This document shows, one piece after another, positions 1 to 6,721 of a DNA stretch of 14,097 nucleotides. Under the pieces are notes generated by a model, which did no database searches, was not told the origin of the DNA, and worked only from the letters and a program-made list of their open reading frames with translations. Origin of the DNA: an uncultured Clostridia bacterium (lineage in GTDB: Bacteria > Bacillota > Clostridia > Oscillospirales > Acutalibacteraceae); the NCBI GenBank assembly GCA_937916395.1, contig CALFTN010000090.1:1-14097 (forward strand). Reading direction: 5' to 3'. The translations under genes were made by a program, and so were the position numbers. Numbering within the stretch: the first letter of the stretch is position 1; each line of letters starts with the position of its first letter.

Positions 1-59
1 AAAAGGCAAGGAGAGATAAATGTAATTATTCCTTCGAGGAATGAAATAAAATATTGCAT
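1..59 (-). CDS. ccdA: CcdA-like cytochrome c biogenesis / thiol-disulfide membrane protein, N-terminal fragment
   Basis: Only the first 19 codons plus two bases are inside the window; the gene runs leftward off the edge. The reverse strand from the ATG at 59 reads MQYFISFLEGIITFISPCL. This is the typical start of the CcdA/DsbD transmembrane family: a short amphipathic start, then the first membrane helix with the conserved F-I-S-P-C-L, whose Pro-Cys belongs to the redox-active cysteine pair. Members pass reducing equivalents from cytoplasmic thioredoxin across the membrane. An RBS (AAAGGTGA, reverse strand of 64-71) lies 4 nt before the ATG, and a good promoter lies just behind it. The short match limits certainty about the subfamily, but the start, RBS, promoter and motif agree with each other. 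Confidence 0.8.
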   Translation of the reverse strand, partial: MQYFISFLEGIITFISPCL

Positions 60-84
60 ATTTTCACCTTTATGATTTTTCTTT

Positions 85-113
85 ATTATAACCATTTTTT
101 TTAGTGAGTGCAA
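85..113 (-). promoter_or_regulatory. Sigma-A promoter of the leftward ccdA-like gene
   Basis: Read on the reverse strand, TTGCAC (113-108) and TATAAT (90-85) are separated by exactly 17 nt. Transcription should start near position 78, leaving a leader of about 20 nt before the ATG at 59. It diverges from the promoter at 186-213, so 114-185 is a shared control region. Confidence 0.65.
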
Positions 114-136
114 GTAACAGTGTATTTAAAAGTGTG

Positions 137-178
137 AATGTATATTGTAATAAAGTTATCCTTGATAATATTTACATT
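137..178. promoter_or_regulatory. Weak imperfect dyad upstream of the permease promoter
   Basis: AATGTATATTGTAA (137-150) faces ATAATATTTACATT-like sequence (165-178), which gives an imperfect inverted repeat centred near 157. The centre is about 60 nt upstream of the predicted permease start point, where an activator often binds. The sequence is very AT-rich, so the symmetry may be chance; it is recorded only as a candidate operator. Confidence 0.2.
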
Positions 179-185
179 TTTTTAT

Positions 186-213
186 TTGACAAATGAAATA
201 ACAATTGTATAAT
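186..213 (+). promoter_or_regulatory. Sigma-A promoter of the permease / glycoside hydrolase unit
   Basis: A perfect -35 box TTGACA (186-191) and a perfect -10 box TATAAT (208-213) are separated by 16 nt. The predicted start is near 220, about 33 nt before the GTG start at 253. It probably also transcribes the hydrolase at 1711-3993, since no other convincing promoter was seen between the two genes. Confidence 0.75.
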
Positions 214-252
214 TATTAAGCAAAATAATTTGATTTTTTGAGGTGTTTTATA

Positions 253-1434
253 GTGACAACAATACTTCTCGTTGTTATATATGTTGCGTTTATTGGCCTT
301 GGTGTTCCTGATTCTCTTATCGGCTCTGCCTGGCCTGCAATTCACACAGAACTTGGTATTCCTGTTGAAATGGTGAGTATTCTCACATTTTTAATTTCAG
401 GTTGCACAGTGCTCTCAAGTATGTTCAGCACAAGAATTCTCAATAAATTGGGTACGGCAAAGGTTACAGCCTTCAGTACTGCAATGACTGCACTTTCTTT
501 GCTTGGTTTTTCTCTGGTGCCATCATTTTTGTTTATGATACCTTTAGCCATTGTCTTAGGTCTTGGTGCTGGTGCAATAGATTCTGGTCTTAATAATTTC
601 GTGGCTCTTCATTGTAAAGCAAGTCACATGAACTTTCTTCACTGCTTTTATGGTGTAGGTGTATCGTTAAGCCCTTACATTATGTCACAAGCTTTCAGTA
701 ATGTTGGTTGGCGTGGTGGTTATCGCTATGCTTTTTATGTTCAGCTTGCTATTGCAATTTTGTTGATTATTTCTCTTCCAATGTGGAAAAAGACCTCAAC
801 TGAAGAACAAGTGGAAGAAGAGAAGGGTGTAACCCTTACGCTTTTGCAGATGGCTAAAAAATCAGATGTACGACAAGTGTGGGTAATAATGCTCATGACC
901 AATGCAATTGAATATGCTTGTGGTGTATGGGGAAGTACATATTTAGTAAAAGAAAAAGGTTTCGAAATTGAGAATGGTGCACTTGCACTTACTATATATT
1001 ACGTCGGAATGTCTATAGGTCGTTTCATTTCAGGCTTACTTGCAAATAAAATTAAAACATGGAAACGTATTTTTATAGGCTCAATAATTCTTGCACCGGC
1101 TATCGTTATTATGCTTCTTCCGTTACCAGATGTTTTTTGCGTAGTTGCATTATTTCTTATAGGTCTTGGTAATGGTTCTATTTATCCGAATATGATACAC
1201 TTAACACCACACAATTTTGGTAAAGATGTGTCACAATCAATTATGGGCTCACAAATTGCCTTTGCTTATATCGGCGTTATGTTAGCACCACCTATGGTAA
1301 GTCTTATAAGTAGCGTGTTCGGAATAAAAGCTTATCCTGTTTTACTTGCATTACTCTATATAGTAATGGTTATAACTATTAAATGCTTTGTAAATTGCTT
1401 AAAAAAACAAGGTAGATACAGTAGGGTGAAATGA
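253..1434 (+). CDS. MFS transporter, probable sugar/glycoside permease
   Basis: A 393-aa polytopic protein, the usual length for a 12-helix Major Facilitator Superfamily carrier. The first helix has the G-V-P-D-S-L-x-G-x-A-W-P segment seen in sugar-type MFS permeases of Clostridia. Two six-helix halves flank a charged cytoplasmic loop around residues 180-205 (K-K-T-S-T-E-E-Q-V-E-E-E-K), and a basic loop between helices 2 and 3 (R-I-L-N-K-L-G) corresponds to MFS motif A. The GTG at 253 is chosen over the in-frame TTG at 238 because GAGGTG (240-245) sits 7 nt before the GTG and overlaps the TTG. The last residues (R-V-K-stop) are encoded by the terminal repeat of the miniature element at 1424-1696, so the original C-terminus was probably slightly different. 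The neighbouring hydrolase suggests that it imports the oligosaccharide or glycoside which that enzyme cleaves; the exact substrate cannot be read from sequence. Confidence 0.88.
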   Translation: MTTILLVVIYVAFIGLGVPDSLIGSAWPAIHTELGIPVEMVSILTFLISGCTVLSSMFSTRILNKLGTAKVTAFSTAMTALSLLGFSLVPSFLFMIPLAIVLGLGAGAIDSGLNNFVALHCKASHMNFLHCFYGVGVSLSPYIMSQAFSNVGWRGGYRYAFYVQLAIAILLIISLPMWKKTSTEEQVEEEKGVTLTLLQMAKKSDVRQVWVIMLMTNAIEYACGVWGSTYLVKEKGFEIENGALALTIYYVGMSIGRFISGLLANKIKTWKRIFIGSIILAPAIVIMLLPLPDVFCVVALFLIGLGNGSIYPNMIHLTPHNFGKDVSQSIMGSQIAFAYIGVMLAPPMVSLISSVFGIKAYPVLLALLYIVMVITIKCFVNCLKKQGRYSRVK

Positions 1435-1446
1435 GTTATCCGAACC
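1424..1446 (+). repeat. Left terminal inverted repeat of the MITE-like element
   Basis: Begins GGGTGAAA and ends TTATCCGAACC. It matches the reverse complement of 1674-1696 except at two positions (1432 and 1435). The permease stop codon TGA (1432-1434) lies inside it. Confidence 0.75.
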
Positions 1447-1564
1447 TGCCTAAAAGCGAGTGTTTTCAAGTCTTTTTGGCGTTTCGGTCTTGCAAGGCGT
1501 CAGCCTTACTTCGCCCTCAACACAAAAAATCCAATGAAAATCTTTCGCTTTATAGGTCGAAGAT

Positions 1565-1670
1565 TTTTTATAGAACGGATTTTTGGTCAATCAAGGCAAA
1601 AACGGAGCGAATCCTTCACGGATTTGCGAGTATTTTAACGAAAAGTGAACGGAAATCCGTCTATAAAAAA
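1565..1670. repeat. Internal inverted repeat of the MITE-like element
   Basis: The segment 1565-1583 (TTTTTTATAGAACGGATTT) is the reverse complement of 1653-1670 apart from one extra base. The two arms enclose about 70 nt and can form a long stem inside the element. Confidence 0.7.
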
Positions 1671-1673
1671 CAT

Positions 1674-1696
1674 GGTTCGGATAATTCCTTTCACCC
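1674..1696 (-). repeat. Right terminal inverted repeat of the MITE-like element
   Basis: Ends in TTTCACCC followed by TA. It is the inverted partner of 1424-1446. The RBS AAGGA of the hydrolase begins two bases after it. Confidence 0.75.
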
Positions 1697-1710
1697 TAAG
1701 GATGTTTAAA

Positions 1711-3993
1711 ATGAAAAGTAACGATATTTTCAATATAAATAGTTTTCTTAATCCAGATGTTTCGTGTGCACCCTTATATGTATGGGTCTGGAATGATGTT
1801 TGCACAAAAGAAATTATAGACACTCAGCTGAGTGAAATGCAAAATCTTGGTATAAGAGCGTTCTATATTCTCCCTGAACCAAAAGATTTTCGTCCCAACA
1901 GTATGCCTACAAATCTTACACCAGATTATCTCACAGACGAATTTTTTGAACTTTGTGAGTACGCAATAAAACAAGGCAAAGCATTGGGAATGAATTGCTG
2001 GATTTATGATGAAGGTGGTTGGCCATCTGGTAGTGCCTGTGGTAAAGTTACAAAATCTCACCCAGAATACTCAGTTGAAAATTCATGCTATCCAGATTTG
2101 CTCAACAAAAAAGCGACAGAATATTTTATAGAAATCACTCACGAAAAATATTTTTCTGCAATAGGAGAAGATTTTAAGAATTATGTTACTGCAGTATTCA
2201 CAGATGAACCCAAAGCAGTGTTTGCTACTTCTAACAAAGAGTTACAAGACAGATATGAAGAGCTTTATGGTAAGTCAATATTGCCATATATTCCATTAAT
2301 TGAGGGTGAAATTGCTCCTACAGAAGAAAATATTCATATATTGCGTCAATGGTATGATTTGTGTAGTCATGCGTTCTGTGAAAATTTTCTTTTGCCTTGC
2401 AAAAAATGGGCAAATGAAAAAGGTATTGCTTTTACAGGTCACCTTGATGTTGACCACAGTCCTCAAGGGGCTATGAATGGTTGTAATTTCAATATAATGC
2501 GTGCTCTCAGGTGTTTCGATATTCCTGGGGTTGATTTTATATGGCGTCAGATTTACCCTGAAAACAGAGTAACTAATAAAAATGATTTTAATGCGTATAA
2601 CGGATTTTTTCCACGATACGCTTCATCGGCGGCGGCACAGAATGGTACAAAATTTTCTATGAGCGAAATTTTTGGTGTAGCAGGGGCAAGTGTTAATTAC
2701 GATATAATGCGTTATACAGTAGGCTACGGCGCAGTGCGAGGAATAAATATTTTTAATCCTTTTAATTTTCCACTCGGCAGAAACGGTCAGCTTCTCGCTC
2801 AAGAGTTGCCTGTATTCACAGAAAAACAACCATTCTGTCAGTATCTTAGTCATTTTAATCAATATACAGAAAGATTATCTTACATAAGCTCAATTGGTGA
2901 GCGTGTATATAACACTGCTCTTTATTATCCTGTTTCAGATTTTCAGGGTGGCTTGAAAGCAGAAAAACTATCAAAAGAGTATGACCTTCTCGGAAGAGCT
3001 CTTGAAGATATGTTAGTCGATTTTGATATTGTCGATGACGATGTTTTACAATATGCTAAAATTACAGATAATGGATATATGTGCATTGGTAGTGCGAAAT
3101 ATAAACATATAATTATTCCAAAAGGTGCATTCATACCCGAAGCTACGCGAATTGCGTTAGATAATTTTATGAAACGCGGTGGCTGTGTTTCACATGAGCT
3201 TTCAAATCTCGCACCGGTAATAAAAGCAGAAGGTAATGGTTTACGTGCTATACACAGAAAACTTGAAAATGGTGAGTTGTTAATCCTCTTCAGAGAAACA
3301 GGCGAAAATGGGGATTACAAAATTAAATTACCATCAACAAACGGCTATTTGCTTGACTTAACCAATGGTGATTTGCAACACCTTGAAACTGAAAATGGTG
3401 CTCTTAAAATTTCTCTTGCTATAGGCGAAACTGCTGCTGTTTTATTAACTGACGATGCTTTGAGAGCAGAAGACACAAGCCATTTTAAAGATGAATTTAA
3501 TATTACGAGTGGCTTTACATTCAAGAAAGAAACAGAGCTTGTTTGTGATGAAAACGGCTTTAATAATATTAAATATTCAGAAAATGTAGCTCCAATACAC
3601 CTTGGTGATTGGTCTTCGTTGGTTGGTAGCGCTTATTCTGGTAGTGGTGTTTATGAAACAAGCTTTACACTTCCAATTGAAAAAACAGGTAAAAAAGCTG
3701 AACTCAATTTAGGCGATGTGCATTTTGTAGCATCAGCATATCTCAATGGATATTCCCTTGGTGTAAGCTTAGCACCACCATATAAGTTTAAAATACCTGA
3801 TGGTGTGCTCAGTGAAAATAATACACTTAAAATAGTTGTAACTAATACCTCAGCAAACTGGTATGTGCATACCGATTATTTTAAAAAGTGGAAAACAGAA
3901 GAGTTATCAGAGTATTTTGATGGCGAAATAGAATATGCAAAAGATTTTCTCTCAGGCGGATTGTATGGTCCTGTAACAATTTGTACAGAGTAA
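1711..3993 (+). CDS. GH106-like glycoside hydrolase (alpha-L-rhamnosidase-related), cytoplasmic
   Basis: A 760-aa protein with no signal peptide, so it probably acts in the cytoplasm on imported material. The N-terminal part resembles the GH106 (Glyco_hydro_106) family: an early A-P-L-Y-V-W-V-W-N-D segment (20-29), I-x-x-Q-L-x-x-M-x-x-x-G-I-R-A-F-Y near 36-52, Y-D-E-G-G-W-P-S-G (99-107), and F-T-D-E-P (163-167), an acidic motif at the end of a predicted beta-strand of the barrel that could hold a catalytic carboxylate. The C-terminal region from about 632 (G-D-W) to the end looks like the galactose-binding-like beta-sandwich found in this family. Many GH106 enzymes are over 1000 aa, so this is a compact member. 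The ATG at 1711 is chosen because AAGGA (1698-1702) lies 8 nt upstream; the open frame extends back to an ATG at 1645, but that extension is transposon sequence. Rhamnosidase activity is likely but not certain; the family includes members with other specificities. It is probably co-transcribed with the permease. Confidence 0.82.
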   Translation: MKSNDIFNINSFLNPDVSCAPLYVWVWNDVCTKEIIDTQLSEMQNLGIRAFYILPEPKDFRPNSMPTNLTPDYLTDEFFELCEYAIKQGKALGMNCWIYDEGGWPSGSACGKVTKSHPEYSVENSCYPDLLNKKATEYFIEITHEKYFSAIGEDFKNYVTAVFTDEPKAVFATSNKELQDRYEELYGKSILPYIPLIEGEIAPTEENIHILRQWYDLCSHAFCENFLLPCKKWANEKGIAFTGHLDVDHSPQGAMNGCNFNIMRALRCFDIPGVDFIWRQIYPENRVTNKNDFNAYNGFFPRYASSAAAQNGTKFSMSEIFGVAGASVNYDIMRYTVGYGAVRGINIFNPFNFPLGRNGQLLAQELPVFTEKQPFCQYLSHFNQYTERLSYISSIGERVYNTALYYPVSDFQGGLKAEKLSKEYDLLGRALEDMLVDFDIVDDDVLQYAKITDNGYMCIGSAKYKHIIIPKGAFIPEATRIALDNFMKRGGCVSHELSNLAPVIKAEGNGLRAIHRKLENGELLILFRETGENGDYKIKLPSTNGYLLDLTNGDLQHLETENGALKISLAIGETAAVLLTDDALRAEDTSHFKDEFNITSGFTFKKETELVCDENGFNNIKYSENVAPIHLGDWSSLVGSAYSGSGVYETSFTLPIEKTGKKAELNLGDVHFVASAYLNGYSLGVSLAPPYKFKIPDGVLSENNTLKIVVTNTSANWYVHTDYFKKWKTEELSEYFDGEIEYAKDFLSGGLYGPVTICTE

Positions 3994-4196
3994 ATAACAA
4001 AATTTTTGCCGTTATTCTAAAACGAGTGAAAAATCATAATAAGAGGAATAATATAAATTGATATAAAATTGATAATACTATATAACTATTAAGAGAAAAT
4101 TAGTAATCAGGTGATTGACAAATTCACTAACTAGGTACAATTAAAACTGTCGCAAAATTACGCCCATTCAGCCCACAAATGCCCAAATAAAGACTT
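3994..4196 (+). other. Intergenic spacer without a convincing gene
   Basis: AT-rich sequence after the hydrolase. A weak hairpin (AATAAC 3993-3998 with GTTATT 4011-4016) lacks a following T-run and is not called a terminator. From 4138 to the TAA at 4184-4186 a short frame reads I-K-T-V-A-K-L-R-P-F-S-P-Q-M-P-K and is directly followed by the terminator at 4197. This could be the last codons of a lost gene kept with its terminator, but it has no start codon and an upstream stop in frame, so it is not called. Confidence 0.4.
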
Positions 4197-4238
4197 AACA
4201 CCGAGAGTAAGGTTAAACCCCTCACTCTCGGTGTTTTT
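4197..4238 (+). terminator. Intrinsic terminator before the restriction-modification operon
   Basis: A perfect 12-bp stem (AACACCGAGAGT 4197-4208 with ACTCTCGGTGTT 4224-4235) with a 15-nt loop, running into a T-tract (4234-4238). It would stop transcripts from the permease-hydrolase unit and insulate the hsd operon. It is about 200 nt after the hydrolase stop codon. Confidence 0.85.
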
Positions 4239-4266
4239 GCATTTTTTCCACCCATTCTCCACTGAC

Positions 4267-4490
4267 AATTTCAATCCAAAATCAATATTGTTGTGGTTTT
4301 AACTAAATCCAAATACCTCGATATATACAAAACGTTGATTTTTCTGAAAACTTTCAAATTTTTATGTAGCTTTTGTCGTTTTTCGACATATATAAACAGA
4401 GGAGGGTTTTCAAAATTAACTCTCTTGTGTGGTGGATAGACAAAAATCAACACAAAACCACAAGATATTGTTAAAAGTAGGTTGAAAATT
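4267..4490. repeat. Degenerate ~224-bp palindrome (decayed inverted-repeat element?)
   Basis: The left arm (AATTTCAATCC 4267-4277; CAATATTGTTGTGGTTTT 4283-4300) faces the right arm (AAAACCACAAGATATTG 4454-4470; GGTTGAAAATT 4480-4490). The inner parts (GTTGATTTTT, GAAAAC) are also mirrored, with indels. A TGTCG-TTTTT-CGACA hairpin (4374-4388) lies at the exact centre. The overall symmetry suggests an old inverted-repeat element or a very long cruciform-forming site. The arms are diverged and no target duplication is visible, so its origin is uncertain. Confidence 0.5.
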
Positions 4491-4510
4491 ACATTATTTG
4501 GCAGTATAAT
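4482..4510 (+). promoter_or_regulatory. Promoter of the hsd operon
   Basis: TTGAAA (4482-4487) and a perfect TATAAT (4505-4510) are separated by 17 nt. Overlapping or nearby TATAAT copies at 4510-4515 and 4524-4529 could give alternative starts. The start near 4517 leaves a ~115-nt leader before hsdM. The -35 box lies within the right arm of the degenerate palindrome. No second strong promoter was seen within the operon, so this one may drive all nine genes. Confidence 0.68.
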
Positions 4511-4592
4511 ATAATAGAATAAGTATAATTTTAGAAAAAATTAGCAGAAGTACTATTTTGCGTACAATGTTTTGAGAAAGTTTATGTTATTA

Positions 4593-4618
4593 TAGAGTAA
4601 ATATCTTTATCTACTCTA
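4593..4618 (+). promoter_or_regulatory. Hairpin or operator directly upstream of the hsdM RBS
   Basis: TAGAGTA (4593-4599) and TACTCTA (4612-4618) form a perfect 7-bp inverted repeat with a 12-nt loop. The right arm touches the start of the RBS AAAGGAG (4618-4624). It could be a small RNA hairpin modulating ribosome access or a repressor site. The stem is AT-rich and weak, so its function is a guess. Confidence 0.35.
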
Positions 4619-4632
4619 AAGGAGAAATAAAA

Positions 4633-6129
4633 ATGGTTATAGGCGAATTAAGATCAAAAATTGATAAAATCTGGGATACAATCTGGACTGGTGGTATATC
4701 TTCACCAACAAGCGTACTTGAACAGATTACATATTTAATGTTTATGAAGCTTCTTGATGATAATGAAATCAGAAAAGAGGGTAACGCCGCTGCATTAGAT
4801 ATTGAATATAAAAGTAAGATTTTCAAAAGTGGTGAGTTTACACCAGACGAGGGTAAAACAAGTATTCCTTATAGTGAACTCCGTTGGAGTAAGTTTCACA
4901 ATGACGAGCCAACTGTAATGTTTGATACAGTAAGAAATTTTGTTTTTCCATTTATTAAAACTGTAAACGGTGACGGTAAAGATACTGCTTTTTCGCGATT
5001 TATGAGTGATGCTGTGTTTTTAATTCCAACTGCAAAAGTGCTTGCCGTTTGTGTCGATACTCTTAACGAGATAGATATGAGCAATAAAGACATTATGGGT
5101 GATGTTTATGAATACTGCCTTAATAAAATGTCAAGTGCTGGTGATTTAGGTCAGTTCAGAACACCACGCCACATTGTAGATATGATGGTTGAACTTGTAA
5201 GCCCCAATATAACTGACAAAATTTTAGACCCTGCAATGGGTAGTGCTGGCTTCCTTTTAGGTAGTGCCAAATATATTCAGAAAAATTTTGAAAAAGAGCT
5301 TATGCGAAAAGATGTTGCTGAGCATTACAACAAAACTATGTTCAGCGGTTTTGACACTGACCCCTCAATGCTTCGTATAGGTGCTATGAATATGCTTCTT
5401 CACGGTGTAGAAGAACCAAAAATTGAGCGTCAGGATTCACTTTCTGATGATAACACTGTTCGTGATGAATATTCTCTTATTCTTGCAAACCCACCTTTTA
5501 AAGGTAGTGTGTTCCCTGAAGATATCAGCAAAGATATTCTTGCACTTTGCAAAACAAAGAAAACAGAGCTTTTATTCCTTGCCTTGTTTATAAAATCTCT
5601 TAGAATTGGTGGCAGATGTGCTTGCATTGTTCCTGATGGTGTTCTTTTCGGTTCATCTACTGCACACAAAGCTATAAGAAAAGAGCTTATTGAAAATAAC
5701 TGCTTGCAGGCTGTAATCTCTATGCCGAGTGGCGTGTTTAAACCGTATGCCGGTGTTTCAACTGCTGTGCTTATGTTTAAAAGAGACCCAGCAGGAACAA
5801 AGAATGTCTGGTTTTACGATATGCAGGCTGACGGTCTTTCACTTGACGATAAGCGCTCACCTGTAACAGAAAACGATATACCAGATATTATTGAGCGTTT
5901 TAATAACCTCGAAAAAGAAAAAGACAGAGAAAGAACAGAAAAATCTTTCTTTGTACCAAAGTATGAAATTGTAGGTAACGATTACGACCTTTCTATAAAT
6001 AAATATAAAAAGACAGAGTACAAGCCTATAGAATACCCAAGTACTGCCGAAATTTTAGCAGACTTGAACGAACTCGAAACGAAAATTACAAAAGGGCTTG
6101 AGGAATTAGGAGAATTGCTTAATGGCTAA
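4633..6129 (+). CDS. hsdM: Type I restriction-modification DNA methyltransferase subunit HsdM
   Basis: A 498-aa N6-adenine methyltransferase, the normal length for HsdM. The N-terminal helical HsdM domain (about 1-140) contains W-x-x-x-x-x-G-G-I-S and Y-L-M-F-M-K-L-L-D. G-Q-F-R-T-P (173-178) precedes the catalytic N6-methylase domain. The AdoMet-binding motif I is D-P-A-M-G-S-A-G-F (199-207), with Met and Ser in place of the usual Cys and Thr. The catalytic motif IV is N-P-P-F (286-289), and F-D-T-D-P-S-M follows motif I as expected. As HsdM2-HsdS it methylates adenine in the target defined by HsdS; with HsdR it forms the restriction complex. The ATG follows AAAGGAG (4618-4624) at 8 nt. Its 3' end overlaps the next gene by 8 nt, indicating translational coupling. 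Confidence 0.97.
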   Translation: MVIGELRSKIDKIWDTIWTGGISSPTSVLEQITYLMFMKLLDDNEIRKEGNAAALDIEYKSKIFKSGEFTPDEGKTSIPYSELRWSKFHNDEPTVMFDTVRNFVFPFIKTVNGDGKDTAFSRFMSDAVFLIPTAKVLAVCVDTLNEIDMSNKDIMGDVYEYCLNKMSSAGDLGQFRTPRHIVDMMVELVSPNITDKILDPAMGSAGFLLGSAKYIQKNFEKELMRKDVAEHYNKTMFSGFDTDPSMLRIGAMNMLLHGVEEPKIERQDSLSDDNTVRDEYSLILANPPFKGSVFPEDISKDILALCKTKKTELLFLALFIKSLRIGGRCACIVPDGVLFGSSTAHKAIRKELIENNCLQAVISMPSGVFKPYAGVSTAVLMFKRDPAGTKNVWFYDMQADGLSLDDKRSPVTENDIPDIIERFNNLEKEKDRERTEKSFFVPKYEIVGNDYDLSINKYKKTEYKPIEYPSTAEILADLNELETKITKGLEELGELLNG

Positions 6130-6721
6130 AAAGAAAAACAACACTACAGTTGTTAACAATATTGATTCTGTAAATCTTGAAATAGATTACGATAAATTAG
6201 CAGAAGCGATTGTTAAGGCTCAACAAAAAGCAAATGAACAATTGGATGACGAAAAGCAAGAAGTTTTTAATGAATGGCGTAAAAGCTTAGGTTATAAAGA
6301 CTATAGTGATAAGCATGGTTTTGTGAAATTAATATATACATTCGGTAATAGATTTCTTTTTGCACTCAGATTGATGTTTATATCTAAAAAAAGAAAAATG
6401 GAAACATCATTTTCAGCTATATTTCTACAAACTGTATTAGCAAGTGTTTTCAAAGGTTTAAACTTCATTACTTTTTTATCTTCATTATTATTTATTGGAT
6501 TGATGTTTTATCATCCAAACATTGTTTTAGAAACGTATCACTATTTTATTCTGTTTGGATTTGCAATAAGCTTATTTTTATATTCAAGGGTTTTCAGACT
6601 TGTTTCTATAGAAATCGACCAAATGAATGATAAAGAGCAATTGTTAAGTTTATTTACTGCAGTTGTTGCTCTTGTGCCATTAGTTGAATTGGTTACTGAT
6701 TTTTTGAAAGGGGTGGGATGA
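6122..6721 (+). CDS. Three-segment membrane protein of unknown function, between hsdM and hsdS
   Basis: A 199-aa protein that I do not recognise. The first 90 residues are polar: an Asn-rich start (N-N-T-T-V-V-N-N-I-D), then a charged, possibly coiled-coil stretch (D-Y-D-K-L-A-E-A-I-V-K-A-Q-Q-K-A-N-E-Q) and a basic segment (K-K-R-K). Hydrophobic segments follow at about 98-130 (possibly two close-packed helices), 138-158 and 174-195. The start overlaps the hsdM stop by 8 nt, with AGGAG (6108-6112) 9 nt upstream. Its stop overlaps the hsdS start (ATGA), so it is tightly coupled to both core genes and is not a recent loose insertion. A membrane protein is not part of a type I enzyme. It could anchor the complex, or be an accessory defence effector whose N-terminus senses something in the cytoplasm. 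Both are inference. Confidence 0.85.
   Translation: MAKKKNNTTVVNNIDSVNLEIDYDKLAEAIVKAQQKANEQLDDEKQEVFNEWRKSLGYKDYSDKHGFVKLIYTFGNRFLFALRLMFISKKRKMETSFSAIFLQTVLASVFKGLNFITFLSSLLFIGLMFYHPNIVLETYHYFILFGFAISLFLYSRVFRLVSIEIDQMNDKEQLLSLFTAVVALVPLVELVTDFLKGVG

Larger units (their letters stand above)
1424..1696. mobile_element. Miniature inverted-repeat transposable element (MITE-like), TA-flanked
   Basis: A 273-bp non-coding element bounded by 23-bp terminal inverted repeats (1424-1446 and 1674-1696, 21 of 23 bases matching). Each end is immediately flanked by TA (1422-1423 and 1697-1698), the target duplication expected for IS630/Tc1-mariner-type transposases. It encodes no transposase, so it would have to be mobilised in trans. 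Internally it has further inverted repeats (1565-1583 against 1653-1670) and small hairpins (AAGGC-GTCA-GCCTT near 1495-1510, and AAAATCTT/AAGATTTT at 1537-1567), giving a strongly folded transcript. Its left end overlaps the last codons of the permease and its right end lies 1 nt before the RBS of the hydrolase. The family assignment from TIR plus TA is inference; a copy elsewhere in the genome would confirm it. Confidence 0.72.

Noticed and set aside
28..42. Small hairpin ATTCC-TTCGA-GGAAT near the left edge
   Set aside because: It falls within the ccdA-like coding start on the reverse strand and has no T-run, so it is not a terminator.
1431..1709. Open frame of 92 codons overlapping the permease stop
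   Set aside because: It lies almost entirely inside the MITE-like element, has no RBS of its own, and its composition fits the element's inverted repeats rather than a protein.
1645..1710. Upstream in-frame extension of the hydrolase
   Set aside because: The extra 22 codons are transposon end plus RBS; the ATG at 1711 has a properly spaced RBS and the family similarity begins after it.
3993..4016. Weak hairpin directly after the hydrolase stop
   Set aside because: A six-bp AT-rich stem without a following T-tract; not a credible intrinsic terminator.
4271..4453. Reverse-strand open frame of 60 codons in the spacer
   Set aside because: It coincides with the degenerate palindrome and ends inside its arm; no good RBS is seen. 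The frame is better explained by the repeat, although a conserved copy elsewhere would reopen the question.
4572..4597. TTGAGA with TATTAT/TATAGA as an alternative hsdM promoter
   Set aside because: The spacers are 10 to 13 nt, too short for sigma-A; the pair at 4482-4510 is far better.
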